The notes below the pieces were generated by a model that was not told where the DNA came from, did not search any database, and was given only the letters and a program-made list of their open reading frames with translations. A stretch of 41,319 nt of DNA from an uncultured Ruminococcus sp. (GTDB lineage: Bacteria; Bacillota; Clostridia; Oscillospirales; Ruminococcaceae), in contig CAJTWE010000023.1 in the NCBI GenBank assembly GCA_910579955.1, positions 1-41,319 of the forward strand, in the 5' to 3' direction. How positions within the stretch are numbered: position 1 is the first letter of the stretch; every line of letters begins with the position of its first letter. A program made the translations under genes and the position numbers. Shown in pieces: positions 1 to 7,874 of this stretch.

Positions 1-81
1 CCGTTTTTATAAATTTTTTTCTGACTTTTCGACTGATTAAGTGGCAAAGTTGGGACAAGTCAGGTGTGTTTTGGAGACTAC

Positions 82-110
82 TTGCTTTTTCAGCCACTTT
101 GAGGTATAAT
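82..110 (+). promoter_or_regulatory. Promoter of the DUF3990 operon
   Basis: TTGCTT (82-87), a 17-base spacer and TATAAT (105-110) form a good sigma-A promoter. It lies about 45 bases upstream of the first start codon. No other gene lies between. Confidence 0.6.
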
Positions 111-152
111 AGGAGTAAAGACACTACTTAACTTAGAAAGCAAGAGGTGATT

Positions 153-608
153 ATGATGATCGTATATCATGGCAGCAATGTTGAAGTATCTTCTCCGCGT
201 ATTCTTGTGAATGGTTTCTATAAGGATTTCGGCTTTGGCTTCTACTGTACTAATATTGAGAAACAGGCTAAACGCTGGGCACTCACAAAACGTGGAAAGT
301 CAGTTGTTAATCTTTATGAGTACACGCCGAATGAAAATTTAAATAAACTTATATTTGAAACGATGACAGAGGAATGGCTTGATTTCGTGACAAATTGTCG
401 AATTGGCATCGAACATCAATACGATATCATTGAAGGTCCTATGGCGGACGATCAGGTGTGGGATTTTGTAGAGGATTTTATATCCGGACGTATTTCAAGA
501 GTCGCTTTCTGGGAACTGGTAAAATTTAAGTATCCAACGCACCAGATCGTATTTTGTACACAAAAGGCATTAGAAACATTGCATTATGAAGGAAGTGAGA
601 TTTTATGA
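153..608 (+). CDS. DUF3990 family protein, ART-like putative toxin
   Basis: A protein of about 151 residues resembling the DUF3990 family, which is placed in the ADP-ribosyltransferase (ART) fold; this is recalled family knowledge, not computed. Visible hallmarks are YHGS near the N-terminus, a GFGFYCT block followed by QAKRWA, and a C-terminal HQIVFCTQKAL block. These would supply the H/Y-type NAD-binding and catalytic positions of an ART. The GTG at 147 overlaps the AAGAGGTG ribosome site, so ATG 153 (or ATG 156) is the likely start. The stop overlaps the next ATG by four bases (ATGA), so the two genes are translationally coupled. In related genomes DUF3990 genes sit beside DUF3791-like genes, suggesting a toxin-antitoxin or other small defence pair. 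Target unknown. Confidence 0.65.
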   Translation: MMIVYHGSNVEVSSPRILVNGFYKDFGFGFYCTNIEKQAKRWALTKRGKSVVNLYEYTPNENLNKLIFETMTEEWLDFVTNCRIGIEHQYDIIEGPMADDQVWDFVEDFISGRISRVAFWELVKFKYPTHQIVFCTQKALETLHYEGSEIL

Positions 609-1075
609 AAAATATCTATTTCCCTGACGAAGAAATTACTGCGAACGATCTGTATTTTGTTTGCTACATGATCGAACGCACTGCCCGCAAACTTCATCAG
701 CACAACTTCTATATTGCTGAAAAGCTCGGACTAAATGGGCTACGTCATCAGCTCAGCGTTGCAAACGTCAATCACTGTGCTAATCCATTGCAAATTGAAC
801 AGGATTGGATAGATGAGTATGATTTAAGCTCCGGTGATTTCGATATTACTGATGTGGACAGAACTTTGGCAGAGGAGATCCCTGCTCCTACTCAAATTGG
901 AAAAGTATATATGCGGCTTATACTTGAAACACTTTTACCGGATGAAGATTATGCAGAAGCGATTCTGCGTGTTTATGAAAATGACATTTGCAAAACAATA
1001 GACAACTACAATTGCAGTGCTTATTATGAGCCGTCCTATGTGATTGTTCGTGCTTATCATGATGGTGGATTCTGA
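605..1075 (+). CDS. Partner of the DUF3990 protein, DUF3791-like N-terminal half
   Basis: An acidic, soluble protein of 156 residues with no signal peptide. The N-terminal third (about residues 10-60, ITANDLYFVCYMIERTARKL and following) loosely resembles the small helical DUF3791 family that accompanies DUF3990 genes. The C-terminal part (about 90-156) is not recognised. The four-base ATGA overlap with the upstream gene implies coupled translation and roughly equal dose, as expected for an antitoxin or a complex partner. The role as antitoxin is an inference from this arrangement only. Confidence 0.5.
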   Translation: MKNIYFPDEEITANDLYFVCYMIERTARKLHQHNFYIAEKLGLNGLRHQLSVANVNHCANPLQIEQDWIDEYDLSSGDFDITDVDRTLAEEIPAPTQIGKVYMRLILETLLPDEDYAEAILRVYENDICKTIDNYNCSAYYEPSYVIVRAYHDGGF

Positions 1076-1189
1076 CTGTAATCAATATCTAAACTTCCTA
1101 CTCCACCCAGTTGATGCACTAATATGGTTGTCATAATAACATCAATATCAGGCTTTCGAGGCACGTTGAGTGTGTGGTTTTGATGTCAA

Positions 1190-1207
1190 GGAAAAATTGA
1201 TTTTTCC
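1190..1207. repeat. Short perfect inverted repeat
   Basis: GGAAAAAT-TG-ATTTTTCC is an 8-bp perfect inverted repeat between the DUF3990 pair and the metalloprotease-like gene. It could be a weak terminator or an operator; it lacks a clean T-tract. Confidence 0.3.
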
Positions 1208-1282
1208 ATCGTAGATGTTTGTGTATTCAGTTTTTTATTTTTGTAATATTTTAATTTGGATGGTGAAGAAGAGGACTGATCT

Positions 1283-1750
1283 ATGAAAATTATTTTATAC
1301 TTTATCGTGCAGTGTACATGGGGTATTTTTCAGTCTTTGTTAGGACTTATAAATTTTTTGCTTCATATTCGTGATAGACACTATTTTTATCATGGTGCAG
1401 TAATAACAGAATGGAACGATAAATCAAGCGTTTCGCTTGGAATGTTTGTATTCGTAACGAAACAACCTTACTTTTATGATAAATTAAAAGATGAATATAC
1501 GAAAGATGAACTTTCAAAGAGACTTCTTGTACACGAATATGGTCATACAATACAATCTTTTATTTTAGGACCACTTTATCTTATTATTATTGGTATACCT
1601 TCAACTTTATGGGGGTTTTTGCCTAATTTAAATAAAAAAAGAAAAGATAAGCAGATTTCATATTTTTCATTTTTTACTGAAAGATGGGCAAATAGACTTG
1701 GTGAGAAGGTGACAGGCGAAAGGTCTATGGAGAATTTAGTGATAGATTGA
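1283..1750 (+). CDS. Small membrane protein with HEYGH zinc-protease motif
   Basis: A 155-residue protein with a hydrophobic N-terminus (about 1-28), a HEYGH motif at 84-88 followed directly by a hydrophobic segment (about 92-114), and ERWANRLG near 133-140. HExxH is the zinc-binding and catalytic motif of zincins, and Glu133 is a plausible third ligand as in gluzincins. The combination suggests a small membrane-embedded metallopeptidase. AGAGGA lies about 8 bases before ATG 1283. I cannot assign a substrate. It is preceded by the other accessory genes and followed by an EcsC-like gene on the same strand, so it may belong to the same accessory island. Confidence 0.6.
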   Translation: MKIILYFIVQCTWGIFQSLLGLINFLLHIRDRHYFYHGAVITEWNDKSSVSLGMFVFVTKQPYFYDKLKDEYTKDELSKRLLVHEYGHTIQSFILGPLYLIIIGIPSTLWGFLPNLNKKRKDKQISYFSFFTERWANRLGEKVTGERSMENLVID

Positions 1751-1900
1751 TTACATAAAGACAAATTTAGTTTTTTAATATATTTCCCAAACAACTCAAA
1801 AAAGAAATGGTTATGAATTTGTTTGCTTAAAAATAAAATCAGCAAAGGTAATCAGCTATGATAAACAACAAGGATTATGGGAGAATAGGGGTGTCATTCA

Positions 1901-2872
1901 GTGAAGACTAAAAAAGACAAGACTAAAACCGTATTTGAAGTAAAGAAAGAAAAGAATACTGATTCGCAAGATAAGAATGCAATTATCAAGGCGAAAGATG
2001 CCGTAATTAGATCGCTAGACCAAAACGGCAACGGAACAATTGATATTGAAGATATAATCGTTTTAACCATTAAAACGCCGGGCGTACACATCACAAGAGC
2101 AAATTTTCTGAAAAAAGAGCTGTTCAAAAATTATCCGCAAGAAGTAATCAATAAAGCAATTGCCACTACTCCTGCTCAAGCTGGAATACCTGCTGCTGAA
2201 ATAGATAAAATAGCAGATGAAGTAATCAAGTTTGAGAGAAACTGTGTATCTGGCATTTCCGCTGCATTAGGTGCTCCCGGAGGCTGGGCTATGGCTGCGA
2301 CTATTCCAGCTGATATAATTCAATATTATGGTTATACTCTTCGTGCAACTCAAAAGCTGCTATACCTTTATGGATTTCCAGAAATAGATTCTAATGAAGA
2401 TGGCTTACAACTTGATAGTCAAACTGTTAATCAAATAATATTGTGTCTTGGTGTTATGAATGGTGTTGCAGGGGCGAATAATGCAATTAAAGGTATGGCA
2501 AAAGCTTTAGCAGTAGGCGTTGAAAAGAAACTACTCAATGCAGCACTTACAAAAGGAACTTTCTATCCGTTAGTGAAAGCAATTGCAAAATGGTTTGGTA
2601 TTAAAATGACAAAAACTATTTTTGCCGGTTTTTTCAAAAAAGCAATTCCTATTGTTGGTGGCGTTGTCGGTGGAGGAATAACATTCTTTTCATTCAAACC
2701 ATGTTGCTATAGATTAAAGAACGTTCTTCAAGATACTATGCTCTCAAATCCTGACCACAAGTCTTCTGCGGAAGAAGATGAATTTTTAAAAAGTATAAAC
2801 GAGGAAACTATCATAGATGTAGATTATAATGAAATTGACCCAGACTATGAAGATGATGGCGAAGAAGAATAA
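1901..2872 (+). CDS. EcsC-like family protein
   Basis: A 323-residue protein starting at GTG 1901, with AGGGGTG about 8 bases upstream. Residues 40-52 (DQNGNGTIDIEDI) form a Ca-binding EF-hand/dockerin-like loop. Residues 105-160 contain GAPGGWAMAATIPADIIQYYGYTLRATQ and then LYLYGFP, which resembles the conserved core of the EcsC family. Glycine-rich hydrophobic stretches at about 190-215 and 245-265 (IVGGVVGGGITFFSF) could insert in or associate with membrane. The C-terminus is strongly acidic. The family is widespread but poorly understood; the assignment rests on motif resemblance. A terminator-like hairpin follows. Confidence 0.5.
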   Translation: MKTKKDKTKTVFEVKKEKNTDSQDKNAIIKAKDAVIRSLDQNGNGTIDIEDIIVLTIKTPGVHITRANFLKKELFKNYPQEVINKAIATTPAQAGIPAAEIDKIADEVIKFERNCVSGISAALGAPGGWAMAATIPADIIQYYGYTLRATQKLLYLYGFPEIDSNEDGLQLDSQTVNQIILCLGVMNGVAGANNAIKGMAKALAVGVEKKLLNAALTKGTFYPLVKAIAKWFGIKMTKTIFAGFFKKAIPIVGGVVGGGITFFSFKPCCYRLKNVLQDTMLSNPDHKSSAEEDEFLKSINEETIIDVDYNEIDPDYEDDGEEE

Positions 2873-2881
2873 GTAAAACAT

Positions 2882-2910
2882 CCCCGCACCACTAATCCAG
2901 TGATGCGGGG
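2882..2910 (+). terminator. Hairpin downstream of the EcsC-like gene
   Basis: CCCCGCA (2882-2888) pairs with TGCGGGG (2904-2910), and inner CACT pairs with AGTG. The following sequence is only moderately T-rich, but the position just after the stop supports a terminator. Confidence 0.6.
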
Positions 2911-2972
2911 TTACGTATTTCTATTTACTCGTTAAATATTATCAAATCACCTGACTTTTTTATTAAAAGTAG

Positions 2973-3001
2973 TTGAAAGTGTTTGAAAAATATGGTACAA
3001 T
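2973..3001 (+). promoter_or_regulatory. Promoter of the FMN reductase gene
   Basis: TTGAAA (2973-2978), 17 bases, TACAAT (2996-3001), about 84 bases ahead of the start codon. Confidence 0.5.
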
Positions 3002-3084
3002 AAAAACAATATCAAATATAAGTTTGTCAATATAGAATTGGTAAAAATTCATATGACGAAAGTAATTAAAGGAGTATGAAAAAT

Positions 3085-3621
3085 ATGAAAATTGTAATTT
3101 TATCAGGAAGTCCTCACAAAAACGGTACAACAGCAAAATTGGTGGATAGCTTTATAGCAGGCGCTAATGAATCCGGACATGAAACCGTTCGCTTTGACAC
3201 AGCCTTTTTAAATGTTCACCCTTGTATTGCCTGTGAGAAATGCCACTCTTCTGATGATGCCGTATGTGCTTTTCAGGACGATATGGTAAAAATAGGCAAA
3301 GAACTGGCAACAGCAGATTGTATAGCTTTCGCAACACCAATATATTATTACGGAATCTGTGCACAGCTTAAAGCGGTTATAGATAGATTCTATGCTATCG
3401 AATCTTCTATAAGAAAGAATCAGAAAACAGTATTTATTACTGCAATGGCAGACGACAGACCCGAAACCGTTAATGCTGCTAATGCATCATATAAAGCAGC
3501 TATTGAATGGCTTGAATGGAAAGACTGCGGAATTGTAAATGCTTTTGCATGTTCTACAGCTGCTGACCTTAAAGGTACTGATTACGAAGAAAAAGCGTAT
3601 ATGCTTGGAAAGAATTTATAA
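3085..3621 (+). CDS. NADPH-dependent FMN reductase / iron-sulfur flavoprotein-like flavodoxin
   Basis: A flavodoxin-fold protein of about 178 residues. The N-terminal IVILSGSPHKNGTTAKL is the FMN phosphate-binding loop, and CIACEKC followed by a further Cys (AVC) resembles the compact cysteine motif of iron-sulfur flavoproteins. ATPIYYYGICAQLKAVIDRF is the typical second flavin-contact block. The AAAGGAG at 3068-3074 sits 10 bases from ATG 3085 but only one base from ATG 3076, so 3085 is preferred. It probably reduces quinones, nitro-compounds or azo dyes with NAD(P)H. It is followed four bases later by an ABM-family gene, suggesting a redox pair. Confidence 0.8.
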   Translation: MKIVILSGSPHKNGTTAKLVDSFIAGANESGHETVRFDTAFLNVHPCIACEKCHSSDDAVCAFQDDMVKIGKELATADCIAFATPIYYYGICAQLKAVIDRFYAIESSIRKNQKTVFITAMADDRPETVNAANASYKAAIEWLEWKDCGIVNAFACSTAADLKGTDYEEKAYMLGKNL

Positions 3622-3625
3622 TCTT

Positions 3626-3958
3626 ATGAGTATAACAGTAAATCTTTATTATACAGGAACAAACGGCAATGCAAGAAAATTTGCCGAAGAAATGATTAAT
3701 AGTGGTACTGTAGATGCAATAAGAAACGAAAACGGAAATCTTAAATATGAGTATTTTCTACCAATAAACGATTCTGAAACCATATTACTAATAGACAGCT
3801 GGACTAATCAGGAAGCTATTGATATTCATCATAAATCGCCGATGATGAAAAAAATAATCGAACTGCGTGAAAAATACGATCTGCATATGAAGATTGAAAG
3901 ATATGTAAGTGATGAAGAAGATATCCCTTCTTCTGATATGTCTTTCATAAGAAAATAA
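3626..3958 (+). CDS. Antibiotic biosynthesis monooxygenase (ABM) domain protein
   Basis: A 110-residue protein with the ABM/dimeric alpha-beta barrel pattern: N-terminal strand SITVNLYYTG, a helix KFAEEMI, GNLKYEYFLPIND, then ETILLIDSWTNQEAIDIHHKSPMMKKIIEL. The W and HH-S-P positions match the family signature. An upstream start at 3539 would lie deep inside the previous gene, so ATG 3626 is used; its ribosome site is weak, consistent with reinitiation after the stop at 3621. Family members act on quinones or other small aromatic molecules or as stress proteins. Partnership with the FMN reductase is inferred from adjacency. Confidence 0.7.
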   Translation: MSITVNLYYTGTNGNARKFAEEMINSGTVDAIRNENGNLKYEYFLPINDSETILLIDSWTNQEAIDIHHKSPMMKKIIELREKYDLHMKIERYVSDEEDIPSSDMSFIRK

Positions 3959-3978
3959 TATAACGTGTGAGGTGCTTT

Positions 3979-6222
3979 ATGAAAAAGTTTGTATCAAAGA
4001 TTTTGTCTGTAATTACAGCTATGATAATTATTCCAAATTGTACTCCCTTGTTTTCTGTAAACGCTGAAAGTACAGAAACAAAACTTATTGCACTTACGTT
4101 TGATGACGGTCCGAATACAACTACAACGAATGAGGTGCTTGATATCTTAGAGGAATATAACGCTAAAGCTTCATTTTTTCTGATAGGTGATAATATCAAC
4201 GCTGAAAGCGCAGTCACAGTTAAACGTGCCTACAATATGGGAATGGAGATTGATAATCACTCAAAGACACACTCCAATATGTCAAAAATGTCTGCTGACG
4301 AATTAAAGGCGGAGATCTCATTTGTTGATGAAAAGGTAAACGAAATCATAGGGGAAAACACAAAGTTTTTCCGTCCGCCTTTTATTGATGTAAGTCAGAG
4401 TATGTACGATGCGATTGACCAGCCCTTTATTTGCGGTATAGACTGTAAGGATTATATGGAAAATGTTTCTGCACAGGATCGTGCTGATTTCATATTAAAT
4501 GGTGCAAAGGACGGAGTAATTGTACTTCTCCATGATGCGGCAGGAAATGACAAAACCGTTGAAGCTCTTAAAATATTTATGCCTAAGCTTATAGAGCAGG
4601 GATATGAATTTGTAACATTGACAGAGCTGTTTGAACGTCAGGGAGAAACGCCAAAGGGTAATATAATTTATTCCAATGTTGCCAAATACCCATGCAGCAA
4701 TTATAAATTATATGAAGAAATAAAAGCAGATGCTACAGACCGCATTTCTTTAGATAAGGATATGCTTGAGAGTTTGGGCGATACATATGCTATCGAACTT
4801 GATTATGAAAGTGCAACAGGTTATCCGCCGATAATAGCATTGCAAAGATGGTCGTCAACACCGTCTATATGGCATACAATACAGCCTTTTTATTTTAACG
4901 GAGATAAGGCAGTTTTTCTTGCTGAGGACATATCATCAGCATTAAAGCAGCTGGAAGTGAGCAGTAGTGAACTTGACGGAATCTCTATTTCCGCTTATAC
5001 TGGCGAAATAACGCTTAAAAATGCTAAGGTTCTAGTAAAATCAGATAAAACTGAGTCTATAAAAGGCGATGTAAATGCTGACGGAAAATTTAATATAACA
5101 GATGTTGTTATTTTTCAAAAGTGGCTGGTTTCTGTTCCGGATGTTAAACTTGCCGACCGGAAAGCTGCTGATTTATGCGAAGACGGAAAACTGAATGTAT
5201 TTGATCTTTGTATGATGAAGCAGGATTTGACATCCGAAGAAGCAAGCTTAAATAAAGTTTATGTAGCAAATACAGAAGAGCTGAAAAGTGCCCTTGAAAA
5301 CGCAAAAGCCGGCGATGAAATCATACTTGCAGAAGGTGAATATGTATACAGCGGCTCGACAGCAAAGGGTTATATGTTCAAAAGCGCTGCCGAAGGAACA
5401 GAAGAAAATCCAATTATAATTCGCTCGGAAAATCCGGAAAAACCAGCAATTATAAAAGGCTCGTCTACTTCATCAAACATTGCTTTTTCAGTATTTGGTG
5501 ATTGGTGGGAAATCAGAGATCTAAAATTCACTAATGCTCAAAAGGGAATTGTATTAGATAATTCAAATCATACAAAAATTATAGGCTGTGAGGTTTATAA
5601 CGTAGGTTCTGAGGGCATTCATTTTAGGGATAACAGTTCATATTGCCTTGCTGAAAACTGCTATGTTCATGATACAGGTGTTGTATCTCCCGGATATGGT
5701 GAGGCTATTTATGTCGGCAGTGCGAAAAGTACAACGGGTTATGGTTTTAACTGCCATTACAATACGATAAGAAATTGTAAGCTTGGACCAAATGTAGCAG
5801 CCGAACACGTTGATATAAAAGAATATACGATTGGAACGATTGTTGAAAACTGTACATTTGACGGAACAGGAATGAGTGGAGAAAACTCATCAAAAAGCTT
5901 TGTAAATATAAAGGGCAATGACTGTACACTGAGAAATAATATCGGCTACAGAAACGGCTGCGAAAAGATTCTAAGAGCATTTGAGCAGAATAACGTTGTA
6001 GATGGCTGGGGACAGAATGCTTTTGTATATGGCAACAAGGTTTATATGGATGTAAATACAGGCTCTACAGGCAAGAAAATGTATTTTCTTAATTCATGGG
6101 ATTGTTCTGTAACTGTCTGGGATAATTTTATGGCGTATGACGGTGAGCTTTTTTCAGTTGATAATGAAGATGACCATTGGGAATATTACAATTGTAATAT
6201 GATTACATATGGAAGTAAATAA
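3979..6222 (+). CDS. Secreted multidomain enzyme: CE4 deacetylase, internal dockerin, beta-helix lyase-like domain
   Basis: A 747-residue secreted protein; ATG 3979 follows GAGGTG by 4 bases, and the GTG at 3967 is rejected. Residues 1-28 form a signal peptide. Residues 33-230 form a NodB/CE4 polysaccharide deacetylase with all motifs visible: TFDDGP (40-45), HSKTH (94-98, metal ligands), RPPF (132-135) and LLHDA (H185). About 235-355 is a beta-rich module of unassigned type, possibly carbohydrate-binding. About 360-420 is a type I dockerin with two Ca loops (GDVNADGKFNITD and DLCEDGKLNVFDL). About 425-747 is a right-handed parallel beta-helix like polysaccharide lyases (IIGCEVYNVGSEGIHF, VENCTFDGTGMSG). 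It likely deacetylates and cleaves plant polysaccharide such as xylan or pectin as part of a cellulosome. A strong terminator follows. Confidence 0.85.
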   Translation: MKKFVSKILSVITAMIIIPNCTPLFSVNAESTETKLIALTFDDGPNTTTTNEVLDILEEYNAKASFFLIGDNINAESAVTVKRAYNMGMEIDNHSKTHSNMSKMSADELKAEISFVDEKVNEIIGENTKFFRPPFIDVSQSMYDAIDQPFICGIDCKDYMENVSAQDRADFILNGAKDGVIVLLHDAAGNDKTVEALKIFMPKLIEQGYEFVTLTELFERQGETPKGNIIYSNVAKYPCSNYKLYEEIKADATDRISLDKDMLESLGDTYAIELDYESATGYPPIIALQRWSSTPSIWHTIQPFYFNGDKAVFLAEDISSALKQLEVSSSELDGISISAYTGEITLKNAKVLVKSDKTESIKGDVNADGKFNITDVVIFQKWLVSVPDVKLADRKAADLCEDGKLNVFDLCMMKQDLTSEEASLNKVYVANTEELKSALENAKAGDEIILAEGEYVYSGSTAKGYMFKSAAEGTEENPIIIRSENPEKPAIIKGSSTSSNIAFSVFGDWWEIRDLKFTNAQKGIVLDNSNHTKIIGCEVYNVGSEGIHFRDNSSYCLAENCYVHDTGVVSPGYGEAIYVGSAKSTTGYGFNCHYNTIRNCKLGPNVAAEHVDIKEYTIGTIVENCTFDGTGMSGENSSKSFVNIKGNDCTLRNNIGYRNGCEKILRAFEQNNVVDGWGQNAFVYGNKVYMDVNTGSTGKKMYFLNSWDCSVTVWDNFMAYDGELFSVDNEDDHWEYYNCNMITYGSK

Positions 6223-6252
6223 AAATAATATTAAGTTGCATTAAATGCAATA

Positions 6253-6286
6253 AAAGCCCATCTGGTTTTAGTATCAGATGGGCTTT
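6253..6286 (+). terminator. Strong Rho-independent terminator
   Basis: A 12-bp perfect stem, AAAGCCCATCTG (6253-6264) with CAGATGGGCTTT (6275-6286), with a 10-base loop, 30 bases after the CE4 enzyme stop. Confidence 0.85.
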
Positions 6287-6340
6287 GCTATATTTATTGG
6301 TTCAAATTATTACACTTGCAAAAAATGCAGCAGCTATGCC

Positions 6341-6396
6341 TTGACTTTTCATTCAATAGCCTGTATAATATTATTGACCGTACGGTCAATAATATT
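6341..6396 (+). promoter_or_regulatory. tetR promoter with 30-bp perfect palindromic operator
   Basis: TTGACT (6341-6346), 17 bases, TATAAT (6364-6369) is a near-consensus promoter. A perfect 30-bp palindrome at 6367-6396, centred on CCGT|ACGG and containing TTGACCG-TACGGTCAA, overlaps the end of the -10 box and the start of transcription. Binding of the downstream TetR protein here would block its own promoter, the standard autoregulation layout of this family. Confidence 0.8.
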
Positions 6397-6410
6397 GAGA
6401 GGTGAAGTAC

Positions 6411-7031
6411 GTGGAAAAAAACAAAAAAACAGAGCATACCATTTTAAAAATACTTGATGCTGCTATGAATGAGTTTGGCAAAAACGGATATTCTGGTGGA
6501 ACTGTCAATAATATTTGTAATACAGGGATAAATAAAGGGCTGCTCTATCACAATTTCAAAGGCAAGGATGATATTTATCTGGCTTGTTTGAAGCAAAGCT
6601 GTCAAAAATTGCTGGATTATATTATGCAGCAAGGCGGCACAGAAAATCCGGAAAACTATTTGTCTGCTCGAATGTCTTTTTTTAATGATTATCCAAATGA
6701 AGCACACATTTTTTTTGAAGCCTTGCTTACGCCGCCGTTACATTTATCCGATAAAATAGGGCAGATGCTTTCAGAATTCAATGCGCTAAATGAGAGAATG
6801 TACGACTGTACACTTGATTCGCTTATTCTTCGTGATGAGGTATCAAGAGATGACGCTGTATCTTATTTTCATCTGATGCAGCTTATGCTGAATGGATATT
6901 TCAGCAGTCCTGCTTTTCAAAATACAGATTTGTCTGAAAAAGTAAAGATACATGAGATGATCGTTCCGAAGCTGCTTAACTATATGCTGTATGGAATTGC
7001 GAAAGGAGAAAAATCAAATGATAATAATTGA
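6411..7031 (+). CDS. TetR/AcrR family transcriptional regulator
   Basis: A 206-residue regulator. Residues about 8-55 form the TetR DNA-binding domain (ILDAAMNEFGKNGYSGGTVNNI, then INKGLLYHNFKGKDDIY, with the recognition-helix motif GLLYHNF). The rest is an all-helical ligand-binding domain with no recognised ligand. GTG 6402 overlaps the ribosome site GAGAGGTG, so GTG 6411 with a 6-base spacer is preferred. The gene overlaps the start of the antiporter remnant by 14 bases, so it most likely controlled that transporter. With the transporter broken, the regulator may now control only itself or targets elsewhere. Confidence 0.85.
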   Translation: MEKNKKTEHTILKILDAAMNEFGKNGYSGGTVNNICNTGINKGLLYHNFKGKDDIYLACLKQSCQKLLDYIMQQGGTENPENYLSARMSFFNDYPNEAHIFFEALLTPPLHLSDKIGQMLSEFNALNERMYDCTLDSLILRDEVSRDDAVSYFHLMQLMLNGYFSSPAFQNTDLSEKVKIHEMIVPKLLNYMLYGIAKGEKSNDNN

Positions 7032-7697
7032 TGTATTACGCTGGATTGCTGTATTAGCTTTAGCCTTTGTTGCCGGAAAGCTTATGACTAAAATTAAAAT
7101 GCCGTCAATACTCGGCTGGCTGATCGTTGGTATGATTTTTGGACCTCATGCCGTAAATATAATGCCGCAAAGTGTTCTGGATGCAAGCTGGTATAAAACA
7201 ATAATCATGTGGATGCAGTGCGCATTTGGCGTTATGCTTGGCTCTGAACTGATTTGGAAAAAGCTGAAAACATCCGGTAAGTCATTGATAGTTACAACGT
7301 TTTCTCAATCTCTTGGTACGTTTGCAGTCGTTTCCCTTGCTTTTGGAATTGCTTTTTATTTTACAAATGTTCCGATTTATCTAGCGTTTGTATTTGGCGG
7401 TATCGCTCTTGCAACTGCACCCGCACCTGCTTTGTCAATTGTCAATGAATTTCATGCAAAAGGCCCTGTAACAGAAACTCTGCTGCCAATAGCGTTAGAA
7501 AATATCTTGGATTGACCCTGCTGCCTCATTCCGGCGTATCTTTGGTGTTTACTGGTATTATCTGCTCAACATTGGCATCTGCACCGGATTTGGTTCAGAT
7601 TGTACAAGGTACGATCGCAGCCGCAGCCGTCATAAATGAATTTATTGCAGTGATAGCAGCCAAAAAAGGATTTGAGCTTGCCGGAGAGATAAAATAA
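7018..7697 (+). pseudogene. Cation:proton antiporter with internal deletion and frameshift
   Basis: The first part (7018-7515) reads as the N-terminal half of a membrane cation/proton antiporter: MKMPSILGWLIVGMIFGPHAV-like segments, SQSLGTFAVVSLAFGI and FGGIALATAPAPALSIVNEF. It ends at a TGA (7513-7515). The next frame (from about 7501 to 7697) reads LGLTLLPHSGVSLVFTG and then a last transmembrane helix ending GFELAGEIK, the usual C-terminus of the same family. Full members have about 380-400 residues, so roughly 150-170 central residues are missing and the junction near 7490-7505 is out of frame. GAAAGGAG precedes ATG 7018, which overlaps tetR. The loss removes the ion-binding core, so no transport activity is expected. 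Confidence 0.8.
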
Positions 7698-7789
7698 ACT
7701 TAAAGAGTAAACAAGAAAGAGACTTATACTTACCGATATCTTATCAAAAATTCTAATACTGTTTTTGATGTTGATTCTATACAAAATAC

Positions 7790-7818
7790 TTGAAACTGTT
7801 AATTGATTATGATATAAT
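7790..7818 (+). promoter_or_regulatory. Promoter of the AraC regulator
   Basis: TTGAAA (7790-7795), 17 bases, TATAAT (7813-7818), 57 bases ahead of the start codon. Confidence 0.6.
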
Positions 7819-7874
7819 TGATATTGGAATGAAATGTGTATTCTTTAGTATATTATAATCGGGAGTTGTAGTTC

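Noticed and set aside
3539..3625. Longer start of the ABM protein
   Set aside because: It lies inside the FMN reductase gene, and the ABM domain begins at ATG 3626.
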